Below, one piece after another: positions 36,431-48,527 of a DNA stretch of 64,000 nt (positions are counted from its first letter, which is position 1; each line of letters starts with the position of its first letter). The translations under genes and the position numbers were made by a program. The stretch comes from Lathyrus oleraceus (lineage: Eukaryota > Streptophyta > Magnoliopsida > Fabales > Fabaceae). A model generated the notes under the pieces. That model searched no databases and was not told where the DNA came from. It was given only the letters and a program-made list of their open reading frames with translations. Where the stretch lies: assembly GCF_024323335.1 (NCBI RefSeq), contig NC_066581.1, forward strand, positions 226,812,539-226,876,538, given 5' to 3'.

Positions 36431-39400
36431 TCCATATCCTAACACACAAGGGGGTTAATAAACAAACAAGTTACCAAGGAGTCAAACACTCGAGCCTAGT
36501 AACTGTCAAGCAAACACACACAAAGAAAAGAAAAAGGGTGCCCGGAGAGATCTCGTGCGACCTCCTGCCTACGTACCTCATCTGGTATGAGGATCAGGGC
36601 AACGTAGTTCCCCTTAACAGGGGAGAAACTTTCTCCTAACCAGAGACTGGGAAATGACTAACTAGAAGGGAGACTGACTCGAGCCTAATAGTTATCATGT
36701 ATTCCACAATGGTCCTAGGTTGAGTTTTCTATCTAACTTGCACAGGCAGCAAGCTATCTTAAACAGGCAAAGCAAAGCATACAAGCAAAACAATGTACCT
36801 GAAAGCAATCTAGCTCAGTTAGTACACAACTCAAACAGTCAAACAGACAAACTAAAAGTCAACAGTTAATTGTACAAAGTCAAACAGACAACAAGTGCAA
36901 GCTATGCATCAAAGCAAAGCTCAAGCTCAACTCAAATGACTTAGAAGCCACCTACAAAACAAACTCAAGATTAGTTCAACATTGACTAATTAGTCAACTC
37001 AAGCAAGTGAATCATTTCCCTCATAGCCATATGCTCTTTGTCCTGAAAACACAACTCAAACATAAGCAAACCCCTAGGACAAGGCCTAGGGTCAAAGAGG
37101 GAGAAATAATTCAAAACAGAACATGAAAATTGACAATAATCAAGTTCAATCAAATTAAAACATCATCCAAAAGGTCCCATGTTCATATCATGCACCAAAA
37201 TTATTTCACAATCCAAATATGGTAAAGCATGCAAGTTCAAAGCTCATTGGACCAAACAGAATGAGTCAATCCAAACTAACTCAAAAATAATTCAATAAAT
37301 CTCCAGAAAAATCATGGCTAAACAGCACACATCACATGATCATCATACCAAAATTCAAGTCATTTGGACAAGTGGAAGCAAGGCAATTAAATTCTATAAG
37401 GCAAGGTAAGCACAAACAAGCTCAATTAGGGCACAATTTCATGCATCAACTTCACACAAGCCTAAAACAGATTCTACACATGATAAATGTCTCAAACTAA
37501 AGCCAAGATAAACTTCAAAGTGTCTAGAATCAATGTACAAAATTTCAATTCCATATGATAAACATCAAGCATTTCACAAATCATCTAAGTTCATGACTCA
37601 TCAAAAGTCCACAAATGACAAGCCAGAAGAGAAAATTCCAAACAAATCCAAATTGAATCCAAAAATTCCATAAAACTTCACAAGCAATCCTAACATCCAG
37701 AAGTATCATCATGCAAAAAATCATATTAATTGGCATGGAAAATAAAATCAACAAGTCAAGCAAGCAATGGTGTGACACACATTGTCACACCTACATTAAT
37801 CATATCATATCTCAACAACCAGAAATTGGAAAAATGCAAACTCTATACCAAAGTGTCCATTAAGGTGTCTATTTTAAGCATGCAAAGTTTCAAGAGTGTT
37901 GGATAAAATCTCATAATTTCACAATCAAAATGGCAAGGCATGTCAAGAAAACATATGTACACACAATCCCTAGCCAAAATAAAAATCCAACAGTGCACAA
38001 TTTCTGGAAAAATCATCAAAAAATAGAAGACATCATGAAGATCATTGTGCAAAAAACCTCATGCCAATTGGATCAATATTCAATGAGTTATGGAATTTTG
38101 AATGGAAGAGAAAAATAAAAAAAACATGGAAAGGCATGGTATGAACATGTGAGAAATGATGAACTAAAAATGCACATGGCCAAATATGGATGTCCAGCAT
38201 GGGGAATCGAAGTGAGTCCGGTTTTGAAATTGAGCGCGCTACAGTGTGAAGCGCTGCGTTTCACTAATGGACCAGTACACGTGGTCCAATACATGAGCCA
38301 CTAACAACCAAACGCATGCAGCAAGGCAAAAAACGGATCAAACACGTGAATCTGGAAATAAACCTAGGGTTCATGCAATGTTCTTCACGAATTTCCAGCT
38401 CAAGAACAAATTATCACCAAAATTCACAAAACCTATATCATTAGCTTCATCTTTCCAAGCACATCACTAATCTAACATCAATTTATCCTAATTCTCACTA
38501 GCATGCTTGGATCGAGTAAAAGAAAATTCACACATCAATCTTATATTCAACATATCTCACTCAAATCTTGATGAAAATTAATGCCACAAAGCTCAGAATA
38601 CTCATGGATTCAAGATCTATGACATGCATATCCTAATTGCATGAATCATCAAAGTCGAATTCTAACCTCAATTGAATGGCAGAAGTGAAAATGTTGGATT
38701 CAGGCCTTGGCAAGTAAAAACAGATGATCTAACACTCTTGTATGATGCTTTGGATGAATGCTTGAGAGTTAAATTGGCACGATCTAGCTCAAATCTCCAT
38801 TTGCCATTGATGAACACATGCTTCAACAGTTCCAAAAGCTGCTCGAAAATGGAGGATTCTTGCTTCCAGTGGCTTCAATTATGCTTATGAATGATGCTTG
38901 GATCAAGAACAATGCAAAGCTTGTGAAGAATTTTGGAGAAAAGTGAGAGAGAAAAATTGAAGAGTTTTTGGATCTAGATCTCAATTTCAGAATTATGTTA
39001 TGCTTAGGCCAAAAACAGTTATGATTATGGTTATATAGGGTCTGTTAATGATGTTGGTAATCATGATTAGCCAAATGCATGTGTATTAGTGAAGTTGGAG
39101 TGTTATGTGCCAATTAGCCAATCCACCCTATGCATACAATGATCAATAGAACAGTGCAATTTTCTGTCTCAATTCACTTGGAAATGTTGTGTAGAGGCCA
39201 AGGCAAATGGTAGCAAGTGAAAACAATGCCTAGTTTTTGAATTGTCATTTTCCCTCCAAAATTCAAATGAAAATCCAAATTTTTTTGCAATGGAAATTCA
39301 TGGATTATGATGCTTGAATTGGATAGAGCATGTCAAAACAAGAATGTGGCAAAAAATCCCAGTCCATTTGGTCTTTTGGTTCAAAAGTTATGCACTTTTG

Positions 39401-40492
39401 AAGTTCAAATTTGCTTGACCAAGATTGATCCATAAATCCTCAACCACACATGCGAAATTCATGTTCTTGGACTTTTTGGAAAGGTGAGAGCAAGATCTAC
39501 AACTTTCATGTTGGACAAAATTTCATTTGAAGCATTTTTGGACATGTAATCTTGAGGAGAAAACCTTTCCATTTTTGGCAATTTTGAATTACAAGTCACT
39601 TTCTATTTTTGGAAAGTTTTCATCTGACTTTATTTTCTTCAACCTTGATGTTTGAAATGTCAAATGAAACTTGTTTGGACATGAATGAAGTATTTCTAAC
39701 CCTCTCCCACCTCCAAATCCAACAGTTGACTTGTGGTTGGCTTTTGTTGACTGATAGATGAATTGGCTATGCACAGATGAACTTGAGCCTCAATCTCCTG
39801 ATGAAATGGCTCTCAGATGAAACCCTAGCTTCCACAAGCTCAATGAAACCATAGAATGATCCCCATCTCCATGAAAGACCTCATCTCCTTGACAAGCCCT
39901 GATTGGCACAATTCAGATGATTAAGGTTGATTAGGGTTGACCAGAGGTCAAAACCCTAATCCCAAGGAACATGATCAAGCACAATAAATCTCCTGGTGAT
40001 GATTAGACCAAGATGATGATGATGTACCATTTCAACCAAGATACTGATAAATCTCCTTGAGGAACCAAGAAACCCTAATTGAAGCACAAACCCCCAGATG
40101 GCTAGTGATCAATTCAATAAGATCCTCAGGCTTGAACCTTTTTAACCTCTTTATCTTCTGATCAAGACCTAAGAGGATGACTTGCTTATTGTCTCCACAT
40201 GATATGCAAAAATGCAATGACTAATGTCCTAAAAATGAAATGCAATATGCTAAGCTAGTCCCAAGAGAGGAGGGCAAATTTTGAGGTGTTACAAAATGCA
40301 AAGACATATTTTTGGTATTTTGTTAGTAAAATGATAATATACAAGTATGATACAATCACAAAGTGCTTGGTGATCTCTCCCAAAACAAACCCAATGAAAG
40401 AGGGGTAAGGAGGATGCCAAGGTATGATCCCAATGCTAATGCTTATGATGAAATTGCATGAGGGATCTTAGGGTCAAAATTGGGGTCTTACA

Positions 40493-40508
40493 GCTGCCCC
40501 TATTTAAG
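40493..40508 (-). other. Polypurine tract of the Ogre element
   Basis: Read on the minus strand, AAATAGGGGCAGC directly precedes the 3' LTR start TGTAAGACCCC. This is the position of the plus-strand primer and it confirms right-to-left orientation. Confidence 0.75.
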
Positions 40509-43380
40509 GACATTCTAACTGAGGAGGCGAAGGTTAAAATCTTCATGTCAACTCAGTAGAATGGGCTTAAATAACAACATATAGAAACAAATTTTGGTCC
40601 CTAAGAGACCACATGATGCAAATAGTATGAATGCAAAAGTTAATGCTCTGTGAGGAAATATTGCCACAAAGGAAAAGAAATCAGAGAGACCGAAAGTCCA
40701 CAGGAGTGGAGTATAACATATCCCGTAAGGAAAACTCACTGGGGAGACAGAGACTCTGGAGGGAAAAGGAGTTATGCGTAGGCCAGGCTACAACTTAAAA
40801 CTACCGGGGGACTCGAGGAATTCCATACAATCATGGAAAGACTCAACCAGGGAAACAACAACATCCGCAGGGGACACGAGCAAGTCAGGATAAAATTGAA
40901 GTACTTGAATCATGCAGGAAAAGCGATTTCACTAAGGAAATGCGCACTCAACTCGACTGGGGAAGAAATAAACTTCAACACAGGAGGAGCAGAAATCAAT
41001 TATCTACTACCTGTTACTGGGTGAGGAGATAATAAAGATATGACAGAGAGAACATCCGTCATCGGTTAGGATGAACATATCAAGGATGAGTCACTGAGAA
41101 CCGACAAGAGGGAGTATTCATTACCGGTTACTGGGTAAGAATAGCCTTGCTGGGGAAAACTGCAGAAAATAGGATTTACAACTACTAGTTACTGGGTAGA
41201 AGACCAAAGATGAGAACATCCGTCATCGGTTAGGATGAACATATCAAGGATAAACTCAATAGGGAAGAAAATTCGTCATCAGTTAAGATGAACATATCAA
41301 GGATAGACTTGTCTGGGAATGTAAGGAGGATATCCGTCATCGGTTAAGATGAACATATCAAGGATAAACCAACTGATTAAAAAGTAGGAATTACATCTAT
41401 CGAATGCTGGATAGAAGACCATCAAAGAGAAAAATCCGTCACCGGCTAGGATGAACATATCAAGGATAGACTCTGAGAGGGGAGAAAATAGGAATTACAT
41501 TTATTGGTTACTGGATAGGATACCAACAAAGAGAAAATACGTCACCGGTTAAGATGAACATATCAAGGATTAACTCTGCGAAGAGGACAAAAGCAGGATT
41601 TACAACTACCGGTTACTGGGTAGAAGACCGCAAAGAGAAGGAAACCCGTCATCGGTTAGGATGAACATATCAAGGATTAACTCTCCGGGGAACAAGAATA
41701 GGGATTACAACTACCTTTTTACTAGGTAGAATACCAAAGGTGAGAATATCCGTCATCGGTTAGGATGAACATATCAAGGATAAACTCAGGCAGGGGAGAG
41801 AAAGATATCCGTCACCGGTTAGGATGAACATATCAAGGATATACTTTCTGGGGAATAGATCCACTGGGGACTCTACTGAGGAGAAAAAATAGGGGTACTT
41901 TTGCCGGGTATTGGGCAAGAAGTAACAAATTGCAAACTAAGAAGAATATTACCAGTTACATGGTAATAAGCTCTTAGGAGACTCAAAGCATCTATCTAGG
42001 TAGGAGCTAGAAAGAAACAGTCAATCAAGACTCAATCCAATGAGGACTTAACTATAGGGGAGTGATTCCATCCAGATAAACAACTGGAAAGGAAACTGAA
42101 ATAATAATCATCCACGAGGAAACAAACTCTGGGGGGAAGAGGAGAAAGGTTAAAGTCTTTCTGCCTAAGGGGCTGACGCTCTACAATTGAGGGAGGACAA
42201 ACACCGAAATTTGTATGGGGATAAAGTACCGCCATACAGAGAATGCAAAATCTCTAATCAAATAGGACGATGCAAATATGCAATTATGAAATTATATGAA
42301 TGTATATGTATATGTATATATATGATGATTATGCTAACAAAACGATCATAAAGGATACAAAGGTGTCGCAAAGAATTTGAATCATTGGTACAATCCACGG
42401 TCAATCCACAAAAGAGGGAGACAACTGCTGGAGAACAGAGAGATCAACAAACCAAAGGCCCAAATCTAGCCGAGGGAGGAGATCTGCTGAGGAGAGGCGA
42501 AGTTATCGAGCTCGCAAGGAATTTTAGGATAACACCATATCAAATGAGAGACAACGATGCAGAAGATAAACACAAAACAGTTGCTCAGAAACCAGGAGGA
42601 CACTTTGACTGGGAGCGAGTCAAATGGCGACTGGTTGGGAAACCAATGCGATCTACTGGGGAAAAGATCTTACTCTGCTGAAGATCAACCCTGTTAGGGA
42701 AATACAGAAACACTACCGGGAAATAACACTCCGCAAGGTACTGAATCAACCAACTTAGCTAGGAAAAAGAATCAGAACTCCGCTAAGGAACAAACACTCT
42801 GCAGGGGAACCAGATCAACACAAATAACTAGGGATACCCGAAGGGTCAACTGCTTGGGGAACCTCTAATGCTTAGCACTTAAGAACTTGCTGCTTTTTGA
42901 AGTGTTGTTGATATTTCCTTTTAATTGCTTTGAAAATTTCTTGTTTTTATATGTTTTAAGAAAAAGATTTTGATTAAAAAATTTAAATTTTCAAAATGAT
43001 CATAATAAAATTTAAACTATTGGCTGAAGTAAATAAGAGTAGAAACAATTGGACAAAAGCTCAACTTTATTTAATGGGATGGTAGTCTGTAAATGACAAG
43101 ACTCCATAGATTTTTACAAAGTTGAAAATGGTAATTTACATGGAAAAGGGTTACATTGAATACAAATGATCCTTAGTCCTTCTACCAACTCTTGATATCC
43201 GCTGCACTTTTGGCCGCTACCGGGATGATGAATCGACGTTAACCCTTGTGCTCAAAGTTTTCTCCAAAATTTGAAGATCAGCAGAATGCAGTTACTTGTC
43301 ACAATCCCTAATTTTTGCATAAGTTTCCCCAAGGTGGGGTACTCAACTTATCGGGAAATTCTTTATGTTTTTATGTCTCT
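40509..43380 (-). other. Ogre 3' non-coding region
   Basis: About 2.9 kb between the integrase end and the polypurine tract. It has no conserved frame. It contains the tandem array 41040-41860, a further series of CTGGGGA/ACTGGGTAG-type short repeats, and an AT microsatellite near 42300. A long, repeat-rich, fast-changing 3' region is known for Ogre/Tat elements. Confidence 0.75.
41040..41860 (-). repeat. Tandem minisatellite in Ogre 3' region, nine core units
   Basis: Nine copies of a core CCGTCATCGGTTAGGATGAA, each followed by CATATCAAGGAT, occur at about 41055, 41220, 41273, 41333, 41437, 41540, 41645, 41750 and 41811. Spacing alternates between about 55-60 bp and 100-165 bp because some units also contain a second block ending CTGGGTAGAAGACC. 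Variants differ by single bases (CATC/CACC, TTAGG/TTAAG). Such 3' UTR arrays of Tat elements are known seeds of satellite DNA. Confidence 0.85.
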
Positions 43381-43485
43381 AACTTTTTCCTGGACCTCCC
43401 TTTCGGGTTTTCGATCCACCGAGATGCTCTTTTTTGCCTAAGCCGCCCTTTCGGGTTTTCAACTTAGCGAGCTGTTCTTTTCTTT
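43381..43485 (-). other. Repeat-coded tail after the integrase stop
   Basis: Directly after the integrase stop (minus strand) the DNA carries two copies of GAAAACCCGAAAGGG about 35 bp apart. One frame reads as an open basic peptide with two KTRKGG blocks. The pol frame reads with three stops (TAA, TGA, TAG). It may be a decayed C-terminal extension of pol, or simply non-coding repeat. Confidence 0.45.
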
Positions 43486-44660
43486 TTAGGCGAAGTATTT
43501 CTTGATTGCATCTGCGTTCACGGGACGAGTGAACTCTTCACCATCCATAGTTGTAAGAATCAGAGCACCGCCTGAAAAGGCTCTCTTAACAACATATGGG
43601 CCTTCATAATTGGGGGTCCATTTTCCCCTAGAATCTGGTTTGAAAGACAAGATCTTATTGAGCACAAGGTCACCTTCTCTAAACACACGAGGTTTGACCT
43701 TCTTATCAAAAGCTTTCTTCACCCTCTGCTGATATAACTGACCATGACACATGGCAGTCAATCTCTTCTCTTCAATCAAATTCAACTGGTAAAACCTGGT
43801 CTGACACCACTCAGCCTCAGTCAACTTGGCTTCCATGAGCACACGCAATGAAGGAATCTCAACCTCTACGGGGAGTACTTCTTCCATACCATACACAAGT
43901 GAGAAAGGGGTTGCCCCTGTTGAAGTGCGGACGGATGTACGATACCCGTGCAAAGCAAATGGGAGTATCTCATGCCAATCCTTATATGTTACAACCATCT
44001 TCTGAATAATCTTCTTGATGTTCTTATTCGCATCTTCAACAGCCCCATTCATCTTGGGTATGTAAGGAGAAGAATTATGGTGTGCAATCTTGAAGTCTTT
44101 ACAAAGAGCTTCCACCATATTGTTATTCAAGTTCAATCCATTATCAGTAATGATCTTACTTGGCACACCATAACGGCATATAATCTGATTCTTGATAAAC
44201 CTTACAACAACTTGCTTGGTTACATTTGTGTATGATGCCGCTTCAACCCAAAATGAAATGATGTCCATTCGAAGCTTTGGGTTCAATCATCCCAATCATA
44301 TCAATTCCCCACATGGAGAAGGGCCATGAGGAAGAAATAACATTCAAAAGTGTCGGAGGAACATGAATCTTATCAGCATAAATTTGACACTTGTGGCACT
44401 TCTTCACAAATTTGCAACAGTCAGATTCGATTGTCAGCCAATAGTAACCTGCTCGCAACATCTTCTTCTCCATTGCATGTCCATTGGAATGAGTACCAAA
44501 GGAACCTTCGTGCACTTCGGTCATCAATAAGTCTGCTTCGTGTCTATCCACGCATCTGAGCAAAACCATGTCAAAGTTTCTCTTGTACAGTATATCACCA
44601 TCCAAGTAGAAATTATCGGTTAATCTTCTCAAAGTCTTCTTATCTTTCACAGATGCCCCA
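43486..44660 (-). pseudogene. Ogre integrase, frameshifted
   Basis: The HHCC zinc domain (EVHEGSFGTHSNGHAM, then KKCHKCQ, about 44520-44385) is followed by WGIDMIG, carrying the first catalytic aspartate (near 44310). Around 44245-44265 the frame changes, and about ten residues normally found between HHFIL and WVEAAS are missing. The downstream frame (44286-43486) has the second aspartate in KIITDNGLNLNNN and the glutamate in GAVEDANKN, then a C-terminal domain with KWTPNYEGPYVVKRAFSGGA. The triad is therefore present, but split by the deletion and frameshift. Integrase would insert the element DNA. Length is otherwise normal. Confidence 0.9.
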
Positions 44661-45247
44661 GGCGGGTAAATCTGACTTTGGAGGAAACATTTGATGTCAT
44701 AATACCACGGCTTCTCATCTTTGATCTCTTCAACAGCAAACACATGAGCTGGCCTATCAAGACGCATCACAGCCAAATTGGGAACTTCATTCCAATACTT
44801 CACTACAATCATTGATGCCAACGTTACAAGAGCATCTGCCACCCGGTTCTCATCTCGAGGGATATGATGAAACTCAACCTTTGTAAAGAAAGTTGAAATC
44901 CTCCTCACATAATCTCTATATGGTATTAAATCGGGTTGATTCGTCTCCCATTCACCTTTGATCTGATTCACAACCAAAGCTGAGTCTCCGAATACATCCA
45001 AATACTTGATTCTGAGATTCATGGCCTCTTCAAGCCCCATAATGCAAGCTTCATATTCTGCCATATTGCTTGTACACTTGAAAGTTAATCTAGCTGTAAA
45101 TGGTAGATGCGTGCCTTGAGGAGTAATGATCACTGCCCCAATGCCATTTCCATATTGATTAACAGCTCCATCAAATACCATGCCCCAACGGGAACCAAGT
45201 TCTAGCCCTTCTTCAAGCAATGGTTCATCACAATCTTTCATTTTCAA
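44661..45247 (-). pseudogene. Second (archaeal-type) RNase H of Ogre pol
   Basis: Minus strand. After the first RNase H there is a second, distinct RNase H with all expected acidic residues: FDGAVNQYGNGIGAV, NMAEYEACIMGLEEA, FGDSALVVNQIKGEW and HIPRDENRVADAL. An additional archaeal-type RNase H between RT-RNase H and integrase is a hallmark of the Tat lineage, to which Ogre belongs. The frame is open from 45247 into the integrase zinc domain. A stop at about 45256-45254 separates it from the RT frame. It would complete removal of RNA during reverse transcription. Confidence 0.85.
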
Positions 45248-45256
45248 GTATAAAAT

Positions 45257-46921
45257 CTATTCATCCGGAAAGTCATATTGTACTGACTGATAATCTTCGA
45301 TTGGTTGGTGAGCCAAATGGTCAGCCAAGATACTACCTTTAATTGCTTTCTGAGATCGATATTCGATATCATACTCTGATAACAACATCTGCCAACGGGA
45401 AATTCTCCCAGTTAAAGCAGGCTTCTCAAATATATACTTGATCGGATCCATTTTGGATATCAACCAAGTGGTATGATTCAACATATACTGACGCGGACGC
45501 TTAGCAGCCCAAGCCAATGCGCAACAAGTCTTCTCAAGCATAGAATACCGAGTCTCACAGTCGGTGAACTTCTTACTGAGGTAGTAAATTGCAAATTCTT
45601 TCTTTCCAGTCTCGTCTTGCTGACCAAGGATACAACCCATACTATCTTCAAGCACAGTCAAATACATGATCAACGGTTTTCCTTCAACAGGTGGAGACAA
45701 AATCGGAGGTTCAAGCCAATATTCCTTAATACTGTCAAAAGCTTTTTGGCATTCTTCCGTCCAATCACAAGACTGATCTTTCCGAAGAAGCTTGAATATA
45801 GGCGCACATGTGGCAGTCATATGGGAAATGAATTCGGAAATATAATTCAAGCGACCGAGAAAACCTCTAACTTGCTTCTCAGTTTTGGGCGTAGGCATCT
45901 CTTGTATTACTTTGACCTTGGCAGGATCAACTTCAATACCCTTCTCGTTGACAATAAAGCCCAACAACTTACCATAATGAACACGAAAAGTACACTTATT
46001 GGGATTCAAGCGGAGTTTATACTTCCTCAAATGCTGGAATAACTTCAACAAATGCTCAACATGTTCCTCTTCATTAATTGATTTAGCAATCATGTCATCA
46101 ACATACACTTCAATCTCTTTATGCATCATTTCATGAAAAAGAGTAGTCATTGCTCTTTGGTAAGTTGAACCAGCATTCTTCAAACCGAAATGCATCACTC
46201 TATAACAGAATGTTCCCTAAGGTGTAATGAATGTGGTCTTCTCCATATCTTCGGGTGCCATCTTGATTTGATTATATCCGGAAAATCCATCCATAAACGA
46301 AAGACTTTGAATTTAGCAGTATTGTCTACGAACATATCAATGTGTGGCAGAGGGAAATCATCTTTCAGACTGGCTTTATTCAAATCTCGATAGTCGACAC
46401 ACATGCAGACTTTTCCAGCTTTCTTCGGCACAGGCACAATATTGGCCACCCATTGCGGATACTCAGCGGTTACAAGGAAGCCGACATCAATCTGCTTCTG
46501 TACTTCCTCTTTGATCTTCACAGCCATATCAGGATGCATTTTTCTCAACTTCTGCTTGACTGGCGCGCATTCTGGCTTCAACGACAATCTATGCTCCAAA
46601 ATCTCAGAATCCAAACCAGGCATGTCTTGATAGGACCAAGCAAACACATCTGAATACTCTCAAAGAAGATCAATCAACCCCTTCTTGACACCTGAACACA
46701 GGTGAGACCCAATCTTGACTTCCTTCACATTATCCTCGAAACCCAAGTTGACTAGCTCAACCTGCTCTTTGAACGGCTGAATGGTCTTCTCATCTTGCTC
46801 AAGAAGACGAGACAATTCATCACTCATTTCTACATCACTTTCCTCCTCGGCCTCAAACACAGGGAATTCAAAATTTGGAGAAGGAGAAGGATCATTGTAT
46901 TCAATGGGGTTAGAAACTAAC
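45257..46921 (-). pseudogene. Ogre reverse transcriptase and first RNase H
   Basis: The exon starts at 46921 if the predicted intron is used. A short acidic leader (FEAEEESDVEMSDELSRLL) is followed by an RT with YPQWVANIVPVPKKAG, VDYRDLNKAS, FGLKNAG and an intact box EVYVDDMIAKS near 46090-46112. The connection and first RNase H follow, with GKKEFAIYYLSKKFTDCETR and LAWAAKR, to 45257. Lesions: TGA at 46662-46660 (arginine expected), a one-base deletion near 46300, TAG at 46219-46217 (tryptophan expected), and a stop at the end. Otherwise the domain is full length. RT would copy genomic RNA in the particle. Confidence 0.9.
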
Positions 46922-47175
46922 CTGCATAATGATTTGATATTTTGATTTTAAAGAAGTGAATTTGTGACCAAATATTACGCAGATGGACAATTATATTGTT
47001 TATTTATGTTTTTTGTGATTACCATTTTCAGAATAAAGCAAAAAGTAAAACAAGACATCATAGATGTGGATGAATAGAATTAATTTTATTAATGATCAAT
47101 TTGAAAATGCCCAACAATGTTCACTTCTCCCTTAGGCATAGGAGAAGGATTTTAAAAACATATAAAAGCAATTAC
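46922..47175 (-). other. Predicted intron of Ogre, 254 bp
   Basis: On the minus strand the donor TCTAA|GTAATTGC (intron starts at 47175) and the acceptor TTATGCAG|GTTAG (exon resumes at 46921) delimit an AT-rich segment with stops in all frames. Joining the flanks keeps the frame: the protease tail and the RT leader fall in register across a split lysine codon. An intron here, alternatively spliced, is known for Ogre elements and would set the ratio of gag-pro to full gag-pol. Sites are predicted from sequence only. Confidence 0.7.
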
Positions 47176-48527
47176 TTAGATCGATGCAAAATAACAGGAA
47201 TATCAACAACAGTCCAATTGTTGCAAGCCTTTCCATGCGTCACAAAATTGGTGCAGTCTTCCTCATCGTCATCCTCTAACACAACAACTAAGTGTTATTC
47301 ATTGCCATGAATGAACCCTCCGCTACGGAAGCTAAGTTGCATATCCTCTGATCTAGCAGTTGATGAACCTTTCTGGAACCCCAAACCGGTTCTGCCTTTG
47401 TTATCGGAGACCTCTACCATGCGCCCCCACTTATCAACATTGCCTTCTTCCACAATCTTCTTAGCATCTTTCAACGAGGACATAGGTGCCCCAACTCTCT
47501 TTTCAGCAGCAATAGATAAGGCCTGGAACGGAGTTCCAACCTCATCCTCAACCTCCACATAAGAGAAAGATGACAAATGGCTAACCAACAACGCCTTCTC
47601 TCCACCAACAATCACGAGCTTGCCATTTTTCACAAATTTGAGCTTCTAGTGCAATGTGGAAGTAACAGCTCCTGCCTCATGAATCCATGGCCTTCCTAAT
47701 AAGCAACCGTAGGCCGGGTGGATATCCATTACTTGGAAAGTAATTTGAAAATTACTCGGACCTATCTTAACTGGAAGGTCTACTTCACCAATAACTATTT
47801 TACGCGAACCATCAAAGGCCTTGACGATTACACCGCTATACCTCATAGGCGCTCCTTGATATGATAACTTTGACAAAGTTGACTTCGACAACATATTCAG
47901 CGAAGAACCGGTGTCAACAAGCACATTTGACAAAGAATCTTCTTTGCAATTCATAGAAATGTGCAAAGCCAGATTATGATTTCTTCCCTCCCCAGGGAGT
48001 TCTTCATCACAAAAGCTAAGATTGTTGCAGGAAGTGATGTTAGCCACGATATGATCGAATTGGTCCACTGTAACATCATGTTCTACAAAAGCTTGTTCCA
48101 GAACTCTCTGCAGTGCTTCTCTGTGCGCTTCGGAATTCATGAGCAGAGAAAACACTGAGATTTTTGAGGGGGTTTGGAGCAGCTGCTCCATATTAAACTC
48201 ACTTCTCTTGATTAACCGAAGTACCTCATCATCATCGTTAGCTTTCAAATTGCTGGATTCACCAGAATTACCCTTTGAAACACCAACTGGATCTTCAACA
48301 GGCACTTCCACCTTCTTACCAACAACTGATTCTTCTTTATCCTTTGGGAACACCGACCCAAACACACGACCACTGCAGGTCACCTTGGTAACATCAACAA
48401 TGCTCACCACAGAGCTAGTCGTAGGCAACAAAACCTCTTGACCACCCTCTATCATTGTAGCATTATACTGATACGGAACAACTTTATCAGATGAATACGG
48501 GACTGGGCCCGCTAACCGTATTACCAA
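47176..48527 (-). pseudogene. Ogre protease region
   Basis: The frame from 48527 contains LVDTGSSLNMLSKSTLSKL (retropepsin active site, near 47900-47925) and YGCLLGRPWIHEAGAV (C-terminal block, near 47700). The usual flap region lies between them. A TAG at 47648-47646 interrupts the frame after STLH; the same frame continues 47633-47298 with KNGKLVIVGGEKALLV and a glycine-rich end. A TAA follows, then an acidic tail up to the intron donor at 47176. The protease would cleave the polyprotein. The long N-terminal part (about 130 residues) is a poorly conserved gag-protease linker. Confidence 0.85.

Larger units (their letters stand above)
33672..40293 (-). mobile_element. Ogre/Tat-type solo LTR of a second family
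   Basis: Begins TGTCGCATCCGCG and ends TTTGAGGTGTTACA, with the duplication AAATG at 33667-33671 and 40294-40298. After removing the inner LTR 33813-36005 it is about 4.4 kb. The first part carries the typical promoter-distal block of such LTRs (GAAGGGAAGGTATTAGCACC, near 36030). The rest resembles 1-1576 and 22000-24007 in blocks. It contains a 3-unit minisatellite (36288-36430). The long frame 36103-36639 falls in this block and has no protein resemblance. No PBS, polypurine tract or pol is present, so it is a solo LTR. Confidence 0.85.
24435..40492 (-). repeat. 3' LTR of the Ogre element, in three pieces
   Basis: Pieces 24435-28146, 32864-33671 and 40299-40492 (the boundary duplications counted once) align end to end with the right LTR and add up to 4714 bp. 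The gaps are the solo LTRs 28147-32858 and 33672-40293. A TATA box in element sense is at 27633-27624 (inverse complement CTATAAATAG). A poly-G run is near 24725. Short ORFs inside, for example 25829-26074, are not genes. Confidence 0.9.

Noticed and set aside
36103..36639. Open frame of 178 codons on the plus strand
   Set aside because: It lies in a solo LTR, partly over a 3-unit minisatellite, with overlapping open frames in other registers and no known motif.
33672..40293. A complete autonomous element
   Set aside because: No PBS, polypurine tract or polyprotein inside; length after removing the inner LTR fits a single LTR.
28147..40492. Interpretation as a rearranged or inverted Ogre LTR
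   Set aside because: Perfect 5-bp duplications (ATTTG, AAATG) and LTR termini show two ordinary insertions, not an inversion.
41040..41860. Regular repeats with variable spacers, CRISPR-like at first sight
   Set aside because: Plant DNA, repeats are imperfect, spacers are themselves related and uneven in size; fits a retroelement minisatellite.
45473..46042. Plus-strand frame of 189 codons
   Set aside because: Antisense shadow of the Ogre RT frame, which has clear RT motifs.
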